From Paragonimus westermani (lineage: Eukaryota > Platyhelminthes > Trematoda > Plagiorchiida > Troglotrematidae), in the NCBI GenBank assembly GCA_008508345.1, contig QNGE01002989.1, positions 1-64,000 of the forward strand: 64,000 bases of DNA, read 5' to 3'. This document shows, piece by piece, positions 12,401 to 26,500 of this stretch. Each line of letters opens with the position of its first letter. The stretch's first letter is position 1. Under the pieces are notes generated by a model that was not told where the DNA came from, did not search any database, and worked only from the letters and a program-made list of their open reading frames with translations. The translations under genes and the position numbers were made by a program.

Positions 12401-15400
12401 ATTATTTGGATTCCTAGTGATTATCAAGCCCATCTCAGTTGGTTCTTGACAGGTCCTTCATTGGGTAAGATGACCCACATGCTGGGCTAACGTTTCGGAT
12501 GAAAGAAGTCAGCGTAGACCTTCCCTCAACAGAGCCAATTCAAGCGTGCTTCACTGCTCGGCCTAATTCAAACGCACTGAAGCTAACGAGACAGAGGAGC
12601 TTATCGGCTTGTCTTGTATGCCTCTTGAGGGGTGCAATTAACTGTCCGTTTTTGACCCATGTGTCAGGGAATTCCCGTGTGTGCTTGTTAAATGCATTTT
12701 GTCACGGTTTTTGGCAGACGAATTGCAACATGTACACTTGATGCCACGGGGACTCTACTGACTCTCTGTTCGTACTGCTGGGTTACGATAGCGTGCACTC
12801 GCAGATCACGTCGTATCGTCTTCCTGTATGTGTGTGCATCCCGGTGGTTATGGAATAGGAACATCAAGTTCCAGTCTCAACCAGGTCTCCGTAAAACCCA
12901 CTATCTTTTGCGTTACTGCATGAGTACTTTCCATTTTCTTCCTACAGCATATTTATTCGCCTAGGTCATTCATTCCCCCACCTCTGTGTATCACTTCTCT
13001 CACGTCAACACTACACGGAGAGGTAACTACCTCGAACCGTGCATCCGAGGGCCAGCTGCCCTTTTGAATTGAGTACCACCTTCTGTTCCTACGACACTGA
13101 GACAACGGGCATCAAGTTGTACATCACTACAATGTACGTGCCGCCCTTGGAACGTCGGTGGACGGGCGTGATAATGCCGTGTCGATACATTTGCCATCCG
13201 ATACAGATATTCTACTTTCGGCTGACCGTCCCTGCATGAGCAAGATGAAGCTAGCTGTTTCCTGCTGAAAGTCCTCTGAGAAGCAAAATTATTCCTGTTT
13301 TGCCAGACAAAAGTCAAACCGCGAGTTCGGGGTCTTCGTTCAGGGCTCCATACGGATACTCCCGGCATCACATAACAATGTGTTTCTATATCGGGGATCG
13401 GCAAGCCCCATCATGTTTGCCCATTTCAGCGATTAATACAAGAGCTTGAGGCTGGAGGCCCAAGTCATCCGGTTCCAGTCAGTTTGCCTATGTCAACACT
13501 CAGCGGGCGTCCATCGGTATGAAAGACGATAGTTGAAAGTGAGATGCAGCAAAGTGCTGGTGAACTACAGCAAGCAACAGGGTTAGAGTAAGGCTACGGA
13601 TCCCAAAGCGTCTTAACTGAATGGGGATGCAATAAATTTCAAAACGATCTTTGTGGCAGCAGCCAAAAAACACAAGAAAGCGGCCATTCCAGTGGTGGAT
13701 AGTCTCGTCAGAAAGGAATTGCCGTCTAGGAAAGGTTCGTGGACGGAGCACATAAGGCCACTCATCATCACTTTGTTGACCGTTGCCGGACATTAGGATG
13801 AAAACCGCACCTTAGGCTCCACCGTAAAGAAAGATGTGCGAAAATTAAGTCAACGCGGAGTCTTCGAAATTGAGGTGGACGGAGATTAATAATTATGGGC
13901 CACCATTCATATGCCATATGCCGTATGGTAGTGACCAACCTAAAAACAACGTGCTAAACACGATGGTTTTAACGGGCAAATCCTAGACGCTGATTCCAAA
14001 TCTAAACTGAAATATCGGACGTAATGCTCCAAAAAGTCAACATCTACCCAAATGTGGTAACTGAACGTGAACCAACCATTGGGATGACAAGAAGCGTTCG
14101 TAGAATGTGCCAGATTTTCATTTTTCCCCCGGATCATTTTTGCATGTTACCACAGCAACGTTTAACAGCAACTTTTGGCGGAATGAATAGGTTATTTCTT
14201 CTTGCGTTTCTTCTGTTTTGGATTGGAAAATCTAGACCTTTCAGGAACTGGGTACCAGGGCGTTCGGAGAGTTCGATTTTTGTCATGATGAGTTAATGTT
14301 TGCAGTTGCACCCGTTGGTGACAAGAAATCCACGTTGCCCTTTACATTCGAACAAGTCTAGATGCTCCGTTATTGGCAGCAAGAACAGTTCGAACAGTGG
14401 TAGGTGGAGTTGGCTGAGACGCCGACGCAAATGCTGTGTCCTTACGATCTTGGTTCTATCACTGGCGAACAATTACGCAAAGTAGATACTGCAGTGGGAG
14501 TTCGATGGTTGATTGTTATTCTGATGAAACGTCAGGTGTGCACTTCAACGCATGTTATTAGAAAAATCGGGGATGCATTTAGGACGAAACTGGGAGGTCT
14601 CCGTGACTTTCAATGGGTGAGGCTGCCTTTGTGCGAACTTCGACTAGTAGAACAGGAACGAATTATTCACTCCCAATTGTTCAAAAACTCCTGTGATTTC
14701 ACCTTTCGGTAAACCGCCGGGTACCCTTGGCAACTAAGCATCACTGTTCATTGTCCGATGTGCAATATCTAATGTTCCATGTCATATAGGAAGGGAGCTG
14801 ACGACTCGATAACAAACGTCGAAATCGTCAACCACGAATGCGAGCCGTCTGAACCGCGTTTTGTCATGGACAAGCGATTCTAGTATTCAAACTTCGTCCG
14901 TGGGCTACAGTCCTCGGCTGGTGGTGATACACGGACCCCCTTTCTGAAACATCCTGACTGGATCCCGACATAAAGTTGCAGATGATCACCTCTGGGTATC
15001 ATAATTTGTCAAACCTCCAGCAGGACACTAGCAGGATGGAACATTCTCAGAGGGGACCACAGACAAATGTTGTGAGGATAACGAGGGCAGGAAGATCCCG
15101 TATGTCCAGTATGTCTGTCTCCATGGTAGTTTGCACCATCTTTTGAGTGCTCACTGTTTACAGTCTAGTGTGAGTCCCGTAACGCATTTGATTCGCTTTC
15201 TTGCCCATCCTGATGGATTGCGTTTCATTAAACAAAGAGCAGCAAATCGCTTTTATTCGGCAACCTGTGATGACAAGTGAGGTATAGGCGTTTGAATCAT
15301 CTTTCGCATAGATTTTTATGCGACCCGCCGTGCTGTATGCATGAGGAAACACGAGAGTGCTGGCAGAAACTCAACTTAGCTACAGGCCTGCTTCATAAAA

Positions 15401-17042
15401 CAGTTGTGGATGTGAATGTGTGACGACCACTCTGTGTACGATGAAAAGTCGGTGACCACGCTTCCTGCCCTCATTTCTTCCCTTTTTGTTAAACATTTCT
15501 CCGATTGCGTGCCAAATCCTGTTGATAGCAATTGCGAACCGCCCTGGCAAATTCTGACCCGGCCATTCTAATTATGTGCACGACGGACTGTTTCTCGTTA
15601 GACGTTAACAAGGTTCAGTATCATTCCTTTACCGAAACCTGTTCCCGCACATCTGATCCGCCCGTAAATCCTACTGTTAAACACTTGTTTATATGTACCT
15701 TAGGATTCGTTGCCTCGCTAGTACGTGACCCGGACATTGTAAGTTTGGTGGAGTCGATACCTGGCCTATTTGTTCCTCTCTCCCTCGTCAGACTTTCTGT
15801 ACTTTACCACACGTCTGCACGAGCGTCCTTTTAGATCGGAGTTAGTAGCTCAGCTGGCTGCAAAATCAACAGGCGCTCGCTGCATCACAGACGCAGCTAA
15901 TTAGGGTCCTGCATGCTGCTAAAAGTTGCAAGTAGACTAGGTGTAGGTATTTTGGGAATCAAACTTATAGTAACCTACTTTGAGAGGTGCACCGTGCGAT
16001 AGGAACGTGCCAATTATTTTGCGGTGTCTATTTTGGGAAGTGTTGACAAACGAATAGCTTTAGGCAGAAAAAGAGTGGTTAAAAGAAAAACACGACGTTT
16101 CGGTGGACGGTTTCGTGTCAGGGGTAACCGAAGCAGCTTCGGAAGGCCTTGGCTAACCCGTTAGACAGAGCAACGTTTCTTTGGTACAGACGGATTAATC
16201 CGTACTGTTCATGTAAAACGAAATTTGGGAATTCAACGCAAGGTATGCAACACCCCTATCTGAATGAATAGCTAAATGATGAGCTCGGTACTAGCAAGCG
16301 TTTCTCTCACGTTGGTTGTCTACCAATGATTGTAGGAGGTCCAACAACTGTTGACGGTGGGAAAACATTTTGGACATCTTGAGACCGTCGGATGTACAGA
16401 CCGGGGGCTATGTGAAAAAACATTAATTAACAAAACACACTTGATATCAGTAGATCCAGAGGCTACAGTGAGAGGCAGAGGGAACTATTTTCTCATTCAA
16501 GAGATCTCATGCGCACCAGCTGTCTGCGGCGAATGTGACGGACAAAAATTAGGGTAACTAAAGGGTACCAGTGTTACCCACAGTGCAGGATTATTGGGGA
16601 TGAATTCCGGTTAGTTGTGTGTCGCCTCCTTGCTGAACCAACTCGAAAATTCTTGCCGGATGTGTCTAAACCCCAGTTTTCTAAATGCTTCTCGTAAAAC
16701 TTCCTGTTGACTCTGCAGCTGTCGAACATACTCACTCGTGCAGGTTGATTCACTGGTCTTGTTATTATTGTTTGAAAACTGCCTGCTATCTGACTTGCAT
16801 TACACGTACTGGACTTTTACTGTTTCGTTGAGTTTATGATGGGTATTTGTAAAGTGTCGTTGCATATTTACTTTATAATATTTACCAACGTTCAATCATT
16901 TGGTTTGTACACCTACAACGAAGTTCTACTGTTAATGTTGACTGCTGCATTTGAGTCATATAACCGTTTGTTTGCGCATTTCACTACTTACCCAACCATG
17001 CGGTCTTCGATCGAATCGTTCTTTGTAATTGGTGATCTTTGT
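9491..17042. other. No supported gene
   Basis: I see no exon series, RNA gene or intact mobile element in this 7.5 kb. One ambiguous base (N) is at 11738. A lone A-box-like GTAGCTCAGCTGGCTG is at 15845-15860 without a B box. Confidence 0.5.
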
Positions 17043-17048
17043 TTTATT
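17043..17048 (-). terminator. Candidate poly(A) signal AATAAA for ACSL
   Basis: AATAAA occurs on the minus strand about 337 nt past the ACSL stop codon. An ATTAAA variant at 17204-17209 is nearer. Either could set the 3' end; only transcript data would decide. Confidence 0.35.
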
Positions 17049-17384
17049 TACTCGTCGCCCGGAGGCGTTTTTGAATTAACGGCCGGTATAACACAAAATT
17101 CTGCACTTGTTTCTTTTTGAAAAATTGCAGAGCGAGACCCAATAAAACGCCGTGAAGAAAAACATGTTGGAAATACTCCTGAGAGTGCGATTGCTGATGT
17201 AAATTTAATAAAATACGATTGTCATCCTCTAGAAAAGCTGAAAATGGGGGGGCCAAAACCAAAGGGAATTTATAGGCTAGAACTAGGTAAGATGAAATCG
17301 AGCCAAAACTTGGCGCTAGAGTAAAAATATGAACGTCTGAAGTGGTTGTTGAAGAGGGCCTCAATGATGAAGATCGGCGAACGA

Positions 17385-17519
17385 TTATTTCTGTTCGTAC
17401 AGTTTGGCTATTGCCTCACTAAAATGACGTCGAACAGCCGGTCGAGAAACTTTCATTGTTGGCGTCAACATACCATTTGCGATACTGAACGGCTCTGGAC
17501 ACAGGTGGATGGCTTTGAC
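17385..17519 (-). CDS. ACSL: ACSL exon 16 (C-terminal exon with stop)
   Basis: The exon covers residues 667-710 and ends with TAA at 17387-17385. It reads VKAIHLCPEPFSIANGMLTP and then TMK, the C-terminal motif with the conserved lysine, and finishes KLYEQK. The acceptor is TTTTTCACTGCAG, phase 0. The exon has no ATG in frame near its start and lies 4.8 kb from exon 15. Confidence 0.95.
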   Translation of the reverse strand, partial: VKAIHLCPEPFSIANGMLTPTMKVSRPAVRRHFSEAIAKLYEQK

Positions 17520-20500
17520 CTGCAGTGAAAAACAAAACTTCAGCAGTCTTTATACCACAAAGCAGGCTTATCATACTATGCTAGAAGACAGTATTGACCG
17601 CCCAACGAACAACAACTTGTGGCATCAGTCAGTCCTGTGTTTCTCGAACGTTGTAGATCATTGGGCACAATAGTCAAAACGCAACGTCTGAAAGAAATCT
17701 CCTGTCTTCTAAATAAACAGCCAAGTTTGGTCCACTTCGGAGCAATAAATAATGTCGGTTGCTTGGCCAGCTGCACACGATAATCATATGGATGCAATGG
17801 CGGATTAACTCACACACCGCACGGCTAGCGCAACGAAAGAGTGCTGTGGTAGCTCATGTCCACGTGCATTTTGTGGCGAGCGATTTATATAGTTTCTGGT
17901 AGTCTGAAGTGAATTTCCACGTTGTTGGAATAACTGGAAAGCTATTTTGCATTATCCAGTCATTTAGTAGGTGTCGGTAAAAAAAATTAATGAGACCGTC
18001 TGTGGCTGGTTTAGATGAACTCCACCTCGTGGTCGGTTTGATATCCTAAATAGAAGAAGTTGTGATTATGCGGAGACAGTCACTCTGAACTATAACGATG
18101 TATCCGATGAGCAATTTGGAAAAATGCCGACGAGTTTGTAGGTGCCTTGAAGGTCAAAGCGAAACAACTCAAGCCTATAAGTGCTACTAACACCACTGAA
18201 ATATATATTTAAACACCACGGTGTTGTCTCAGTCAGAGTCTCGAGGTGTGTAAGTTGTTGGTTCGGTTCAAAACATCATCAGTTTAATCCGTTTAACAGG
18301 TATTTGCCGGTTCGGTTACATGGGCTGGACAAACTAATCAATTACCAATACAAAAATGTGAAACATGTTCGTAGTGATCCATTTGGATAACCGGTTCTGA
18401 CGAACTTTATGAACAATCGGTTCTTTGCCACTGCTTCTTCCTCTTACTTCACATGGCATCTGAATGCACAAACACACTTACTATTTAGAATGTGCATCTA
18501 GAACGAGGAAGCGCCTTCTGATTGTAACGCGTCTATTTGATTTCTTCTACTTCGTTTTTCTCAGACGTTTATCTCAAAAATTGTGAGGAAAATCTATTAT
18601 CATTTGCCGTTTCAGTGTGGTTCCGTTATTACCAAGTTCGACGACCATCTGTACAGGTAGGTTGAAAACATTTCAGCAAAACATTTTCAAAGAACGGGAA
18701 CACAGTTGTTCATTGTCTTAAACACCAAAGCCTGTGCATTTTTCCGGGCTGAAAGCAGTCAAAGTTAGTCATTCCTGATTGGCAGCAACAACTACAAAAC
18801 CGGTGGCGTGATTTGGCAGAATTCTGGTGACCAAACAGGAATTGTGCCACGATATTGGGAATAATTCCATTTTATTGACAATCAGTTAGCGTGTGACTAC
18901 CTCTGAGATGTGAACCACAATGTGTATTGTGTGAAGTCACAATGAAGCACTGTAGTTAGACTGACACCAAATGGTTATATAGGTGTCTAACCTAAGAAAC
19001 GGTCAAGTAAACGTTAACCGCAGTTGAGAGTAGGATATCACTAAATGAACGTTATGATAACCGGTTTAGAACCAATAACCAAACACTCCGTTACAGACGC
19101 AATTCCAGAAGCGGATATGATGTAACTATAGTTGTTGAAGCGGACAAATTTTGAGAGATAGACTAACATAATGGTCATGAGATATATATACTTCAAAAGA
19201 AACGTGATATGTGTCTATCGTTTCTAACTAATCGCTGAATGGTAACATTCTGTAATCCGAAATAATTACCACCCTCGAAAAAGGGGGAGGGTCACACAAG
19301 AAGAAATAAGACAGTTACGAAAACTATGTGAGTAAAATCAGAAGATCAGCAGTGGCATTTGGGACTAACTTTCTACCAGCAATTACCGACAAAAGTTCAG
19401 TGGAACTACTTCAACTTGCTTGCATCAAGGACACTTCTTGTGGGTTTTTGGTATTATATATTCATGGTAAAACTATAAAAAATGAGCTGCACCACTCACG
19501 TGGACTTAGGTTAGTGCAGAGTTAACCAGACTTCTGAAGCGTACGCCGTTTGCCGTAGTGGAGCTTAAACTTCTTGCTGCAAACCTTTTTATAGGTTGAT
19601 ACACTATAAGACACTTGTTCAAGCATTCGGATTACGTCTTTATCCATTGCGAGCCGTCTTGTTTGGAACTGGTGGTTATTGTTCAGTCTTCGACATTTTG
19701 ACTAACGATCAAACAAAAAAGTCAGTTTCCTGTGCAACAAACAAACTGTATTCCACGAGCTTCAAGACAAGACTTCCGGTAATATTAAGTTGTCTGTTAT
19801 TAACCTAGTTTAATTTGAATGTATAAGCCTGGCACACATGACTGGTGGATGAGCGTTGTTCTTACTGAGGTCGTGCAAATATGACTAACCAACTGACCGA
19901 AACAACAAGGCTGAATAACCAGATAAAAACTCTGCCTTCGGCTGCATGTAAACATGTCGTCTGAAATGAGACGATCATTTCTGAACTGCGGATATGTCAG
20001 AAGCAAATCTCCTCGAATGCGTACAATCAGTGCCCTTGTAAAACTAGCCGCTTCTAGAAGGAATTACCATTTCCAGAGTAACAAGCCCAGACTTAACACA
20101 ACAAGCTGTTTAACCTCGTGGGCACACTGTTGGTGTCCACGTGCATCATGCTTTGAAATCTTTGTAGAAATCTGCCACGAAGGTGCCACTAGATGGTTGC
20201 AATCACATACTAGACAACGAGCTATTGGAGAACTCTTTTTTGTACGACTGCTTCAAAAATCACCCTTTATCTGATCCATGCTGAATAGTGATTTCTGTGT
20301 TTGGTAGTCCATGTTCGGATATATTCTTGACATTCCATCCATCTTCTCCATCTATTCTAGCATAGTTCCTTTCGCATCATTGTGGTTGCTATTATCTTTC
20401 TGGATTCCATTCATCATCCTAACCAGCAATTCTTACGGATGCTTAACTGCTTCAAAATCTTGAACAGAAAATCAAGCCCTAGCTAAGAATTAAAAAGGGT

Positions 20501-23500
20501 AGGGCGGGGAAGTGTGTTATGTTTTCCTTGCTTTCTGTCTCATTCGGCTACTCTCGCGTAATTGTTGTGTTAAATCACGTTGCATGTTTTTGTTTGGCTT
20601 GATAAAAATAGTTGCAACAAGGTTTCCAGTAAATCCTACCGCGTGTACGTGCCGGTTCCTCTCACAACTGCGGTGGTCGGCCGTCAGCTAAGGCATTTCA
20701 TCGTTTACTTGTGCTTTGCCTCCATTGCTTTGTAACACCATCTGCGCTAGGAACGCCTCGGTTATTGCACACTATCATTGGATAGTCCATGAAAGTTGCT
20801 CAATCTCACTGAGTCCAATTCTTGGCATCTCTTTTCATGCTATATCGAGATTAATTGTGGTTCATTCTTCCACCACAAGTGGAACGAAACACTCACAATA
20901 ACGGTGTTCTTATTCAAACATTCAAAGTCAAGTTGTCTAGATCTGCAAACAAACAACTGAATCGTAAGGTAAGGTAAGGCAGGACAGAAAGGCAAGCTTG
21001 CTGAGGTTTTCACTCCTCCAGTTCATTAGGTATAACTTCTTCACATACAGCTCAGCCAAACTATAAAAACATTCACGTCACTGAGCCCAATTAGCCGCCA
21101 GTTCATCTAACGTCGCCAGCTACTTAGACTGTAACTCACGAGATCGACAGCCCGGGACAGACGAACCCGACCTACAATGGGCAAATCTTTGGCGAGCGAC
21201 TCAATCTATCTGCACCAGGCTACAGTCAATTCATCTTGCACCTTAGGCTAATCAGCCACAGCATCGGCAACCAATGCTCGATTTGGAATACGATTAGATG
21301 GCACGCTCAGTCTACCATTCCGAGTATATGCAAGATTGAAGACTGCACAAAAGATTAGCACTGCAATTACTATCAACTACTGGTTTCCCAACCAATTTAT
21401 AGCTTACCCGTTGGTTCCAACCAGTGTATGCGATCAAACGTAGATATCGATGGCCAAATACTGAAGATGGTCCACGTCTTTCATGTCTTCTTCGGGGCAA
21501 TAAAGTAACACTACTCTCATTGTCGTTTTATGTACACGATGTTTAAGCTTCACAGAGATGTCGATCCGTCTGTTACTATTTCTGTACCGCTTGCCATGAA
21601 TTCAAGTGTACATGGAAATTGTAGAATTATAAGCTTATTTTTAACTTCCATGAAGTTATATAAATCTCAAATGAACATATGCTTGCATTTCTGGATGTCG
21701 ACTAATGTGTTACGTTGTCGTCCTGATTGTTTACAAACAACGTTGAGAAAGAAACAGTAACTTTAATGAGTACACAAAAGTTAATAATTACAGTATCGAA
21801 TTGAAACAACACTGTTATTCATGGCTGGCATAAGCCAGGCAAAGTTCAGGTTACAGTGAATAATACCCAACGCAAACAACTTCTGAACACAAACTAGGAA
21901 GTACTTGTTTGTGGATCTCACATAACTGCACTGGGTGAATTTAAGAAATCGTCTTCTTTTGAAAGAATCTATTCCACTTAAACATCATGCTCACGGTGGT
22001 AAACACACTGAGGTTACTGGTATTAAAAATTTTCCCGATACTGGCAGATTTAAGCATCTTTATGAACACATTAACTTCTGACTTTTGTGGAAAACAGGAA
22101 TAGGCATACAAACTGCGAGGATAAGCAGTAGTTCATCCAGTAACTCATCTTGTTTTTTAGTGCGTTTTTGTCAGGTAATTTTCCATATGTATTGAAGTGC
22201 GTGTCAAAGATAGATCGTAAGCCTTGTGAGTGATACCCACATGGCGTTCGGACAATTGAGTTACTGAACCATTTTTATCATACTATACGGATATGTTTCA
22301 TCTAATTTGACTTGCCTGTTCAAAGCTCTTCAAATCCTTAGCCTTTCCGATTTCGGTCAGCTCCTTCAGTATTAATTTTACGACCAGTGGACTTTCACAC
22401 ACCTGAGATAATGTCACTGTGTTCTTTTCGTCAGCACTCTGAGCTGAAGACGGTGCCGGAGAGCATAGTGAGACAAGGTGTGTGGCGAATCGCCGGCATA
22501 CTTCTTTTAAATCAGGAACCACGACCGCTACTATGTAGGAGCCGGTCGAATTACCATCCACGTAGATATTTGTGACCAATGGACTAGTCGCATAAACCTG
22601 TTCCACCTTCTCTGGGGCTATATACTCTCCTTGAGATAATTTGAAAATGTGCTTTGATCGATCAACGATTTTCAGTGAGCCTGTCTAAAAAGAATAAAAT
22701 AGTTTTTGGTCGGTAGGATGATTATACTGCTCCAAAAACCAACAGTAGCAGAAAATGTGCACGTGACCAAAGCATTCTCACAATTTGTACGTACGAAACT
22801 GTGAGTGCACACTTATTTACTTGGATGGTTGGTGTTGACTTTGAGCCGGATGGATCAGGACAAACTAATGGACGACAGCGCTTATACAGAATCATAAACG
22901 ACTGTGATGACATCTTACAGTATCATTCATATCCACCGTGTTCCATTAATATCTGCTGTAGTAAGCCCAATAAAAAATGTGGTTGCCAGTTCGCGCACCG
23001 TGACGAGGACCATACTACTACACATTCAAATGGAAAAGGTTAACCGATTATCTCCTCCAATCTCAAGTTGAAGTGTCTGTCTGTGAAGTTTCATGTGTAA
23101 ACTTATTTTCCATATCTCATAATAGGCGACCTAATGGTCACAGTTACCTGATATTGGTGCGCAGGCGCCAACGCAATTGGTTTTCTCCGGATCGCTCGCT
23201 GTTTTATAAACGAGCCTTTTAATCGATGGAATTTGTGTGTTAGTCCGAGGGGTTGCAAACTAGACGTGCGTGATATCAAACTGAACACTCAAGCGTCAAC
23301 TCATTCTGATAGAACTCTGCTTGGTTTGAAAAGAGGATGAAGAACAAATTCCACTTGATCGAAGTAATACGGGTACCGTTAAAATGTTTCTAATCCATTA
23401 CTGTCGATTATTATTAACTGGACAGCGTACCATGAAGAAAAATCAAGAAGTCGGTAACAGATTTGTTCGACCAACTTTTGTCTGCCAATTGTGAACCGCT

Positions 23501-26500
23501 CCACATGCGTCACATAATGTTTTATAGGATAATACTTGAGAATGTGCAGTCTGAAGATACGTAACGAACTGTAAGTATCTCTGTTCAGAATATCATGAAA
23601 TTCATTTTTCTTCTTCAGCAGCACACTCGATTTCCACCACAAATGCACTGGACTCTGACGGAGTGAATAAGCATAACAGTTTGGAAAAAGTGGAGGTCAT
23701 AAAAGTAAATTAAAATGCTAGTAGGTTCGAGCTAACACACAAAATTTCTAATTGTTTGCAAGGCACAATTAGAGTTTACTCTTCCACAGAAACTCTAGAA
23801 TACTTAAATGAGTCTGCGTAAATGGGTACTAGATACAAAAACCGATGTAGACGTTGCTTCTTGCTTGACGTCTGTTAACCGATATTACTATATGAATGCA
23901 CTGGTAGTTCTGAGTGTTATTATGCACAAAATTTTCATTCATGATGAAAGTCATACAGCGGAGCAGCTGAAGAAAATAGACTGAACTCCAACCCTTAAGC
24001 TTGGCCGACTTGGCAGTTCAGTTCTGTTGATCGGACACGTCAAAACGTCACCCAGTTAAAATGCAACATCGGCCTTTGAGCCAAAGCAGATGTTGTAGTA
24101 TAAATGTTTGTGAACTTTTCAACTCTCTTGGCGGAGCTGCTCTACAGTATGTTTCTAAAATGTCTTCTCATGACATAAGTATAATGCACTTAAAAGGAAC
24201 CCCATGAATAAGAACGTCTCGGTGTTGCGAGTTGTGAGGATTATTGTCATTCTATCAACCAAATGTTTATCTACCTGAAGCCAGGTGGACACTTCTTTAT
24301 CACCCTGTCAGTTTGGCCTAGACGGCAGGTTTGATTTTTAATCTATACACTAATGGCGGTGTTAAATAACTCGGTGCTTTGAGTTATGTCCGAGACACAG
24401 TATACATTGCCTGCATCATTGGTCAAGGCAGTTTGGATAAGGGAAGTTGCGTTAACATTAAACCTCGTTTCAGCTGCGTCCTATACGCCAAGAACCTGGT
24501 CTCCTCACAACTATGATATCAAATGACAAGCTGATATAGCGAGGACGGGGTATCGCAAGTCATAGTTAAGCAAACTCATAATTGATAGTCTAACGGTAAT
24601 TCAACCGCTGGACTGCTGCCCAGCTAAGCGCGATCTGTAAACTATTTGCAGCGTCCTCTAAAATACCTATAACAAGTGGCGTTTCGGCACCTATGTTCAC
24701 GGAACGCTAATTGACGACGAACAAGGGAATTTAGTGTATCGTGTGTACTTGATAAAAAACCGACTAGGTTGAATGCGGGTAAGGGCTGTTGTACTGTTTT
24801 TTGGTCGAAAATGTGCCGAAAAATAAGGTCAGACGGTTGTGGTCTCTGTTGAAAAACTGAACTGGAAAAATCAAATATTAATGAGATATTTGTGCACGGC
24901 AGACACTGAGTATTGAACATAACCACGTACAAACTAGACGTATTCGCATGGTGGTAACTTTCTCACAGTTACCAATAAACTATGCCCAGAAATACCTTCG
25001 GATAAAACATACAGAATAGCTAAAACGGTAATGAACACTGCCGCACTCATTTGGGGATTAGGAAAACAATTAGAGTGTAATTTTACTTAGGGAATCTAAA
25101 AAATATTCAATGGAGTAGTACATGAATAATTTTCACACTGCTTGTGATTGGACAACAGAAAAAAACAATCTGAAGAAATGCCGTTTTAAACAATGTAGTC
25201 TAAGCTGCCAAACTAGATGGTACTTCTGCCCCAAACTGAATATTACAAAAATTTCACAAGATTAAGATTCAACACACCTCAAAGTCAGCCGATGAAGAAC
25301 TCAGTAAATGTTTAGTTCGAGATGACAGCCTTTTCCTTCAATCACTCAACCTTCGCAAAAACATTATTTTTAAAGAATTGGGGCTATTTTACTTACTTCG
25401 CAGAGAAAAGCAGATTACCAATACGAGTCATACTGCCGTTTAATCCCATGTGGCATTTTAACATTATAACTTATAATGTTACTTTATTTTAACCATGTTC
25501 AATTATATTTTTAACTATTGTTCATACTTCTGTCCAGCGTCCCACATCTCCGGTTAGGGTGAATCCACTGTTGTCAAAAAGTTGATTCGTGTTAGTTTCG
25601 TCCTTCAAGTAGCCGGGTGTGCATGCGTTCGACATAACACAAACCTGTAAAACAATGAACGCAACCTTCAGCTATCATTGTGTTCTTCAGTATTTTAACA
25701 CCAAAAGCATTGACGTCTACTCAAGGATTTAAAAAGTATATCGCAGTAGGTTTGAAATAAAAGCCAATTTCAAAATTACCGTTATCTACTGATGCAGACG
25801 TATGTATAAGTAATCTTAGACAGTAGAGCATTGATGCCTACAGAGCTGACAGAAGTTCAACTTTCACGACAGTTTCACACACACGGAAGATGCGGTAACA
25901 AACTGATAATCTAGGTTATTTATTGTCCCGTAAAGGTAGACAACTGATTGTATATTGTTGATGTACGTGGTAGGCGGGACAAAGTAGTTTGGAGGAACAC
26001 CAGAACATATTCGGCGGTGGCTAGAATGCGATAGCTCGTAAATTTTAATGGTACGTAACATGGAAAAACCAATTTGTCACACTGACAAACGTCAATATGA
26101 GGTCGCTGAGTGTAAGCTTACTTCTCCCATCCCGTCGCGTTCTACTATCAGATTCATCGACGGTACGTCCACCAATTTTACCGTCACTCCTGCAACGATG
26201 GCACCGGCATGGCCTGCATTTGGATCTAGTGGAAGAGTTGCTGTCACAAGACCGCCACATTCTGTCGATCCGTAACCTTCCATTACCTGGACAGCAATTG
26301 AAACAAGCACAAGACTGAGGTGCTAACCTGAATTAATCTTTCCCTATATGAACTTGAATTCACAGCCAGCCTACTGAATTTCATAGTAATATACACGTAA
26401 GAAGGAAACGTTGTTCAGCAATAGTTGTATGGATGAGATCAAAATGGTAACTTGATATACATCATAGATTTTAGCGCAATATTATGTCAGTAAGAAAGTA

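Noticed and set aside
15841..15900. Another tRNA-like head (GTAGCTCAGCTGGCTG)
   Set aside because: There is no B box at the right distance and no match to the rest of the repeat.
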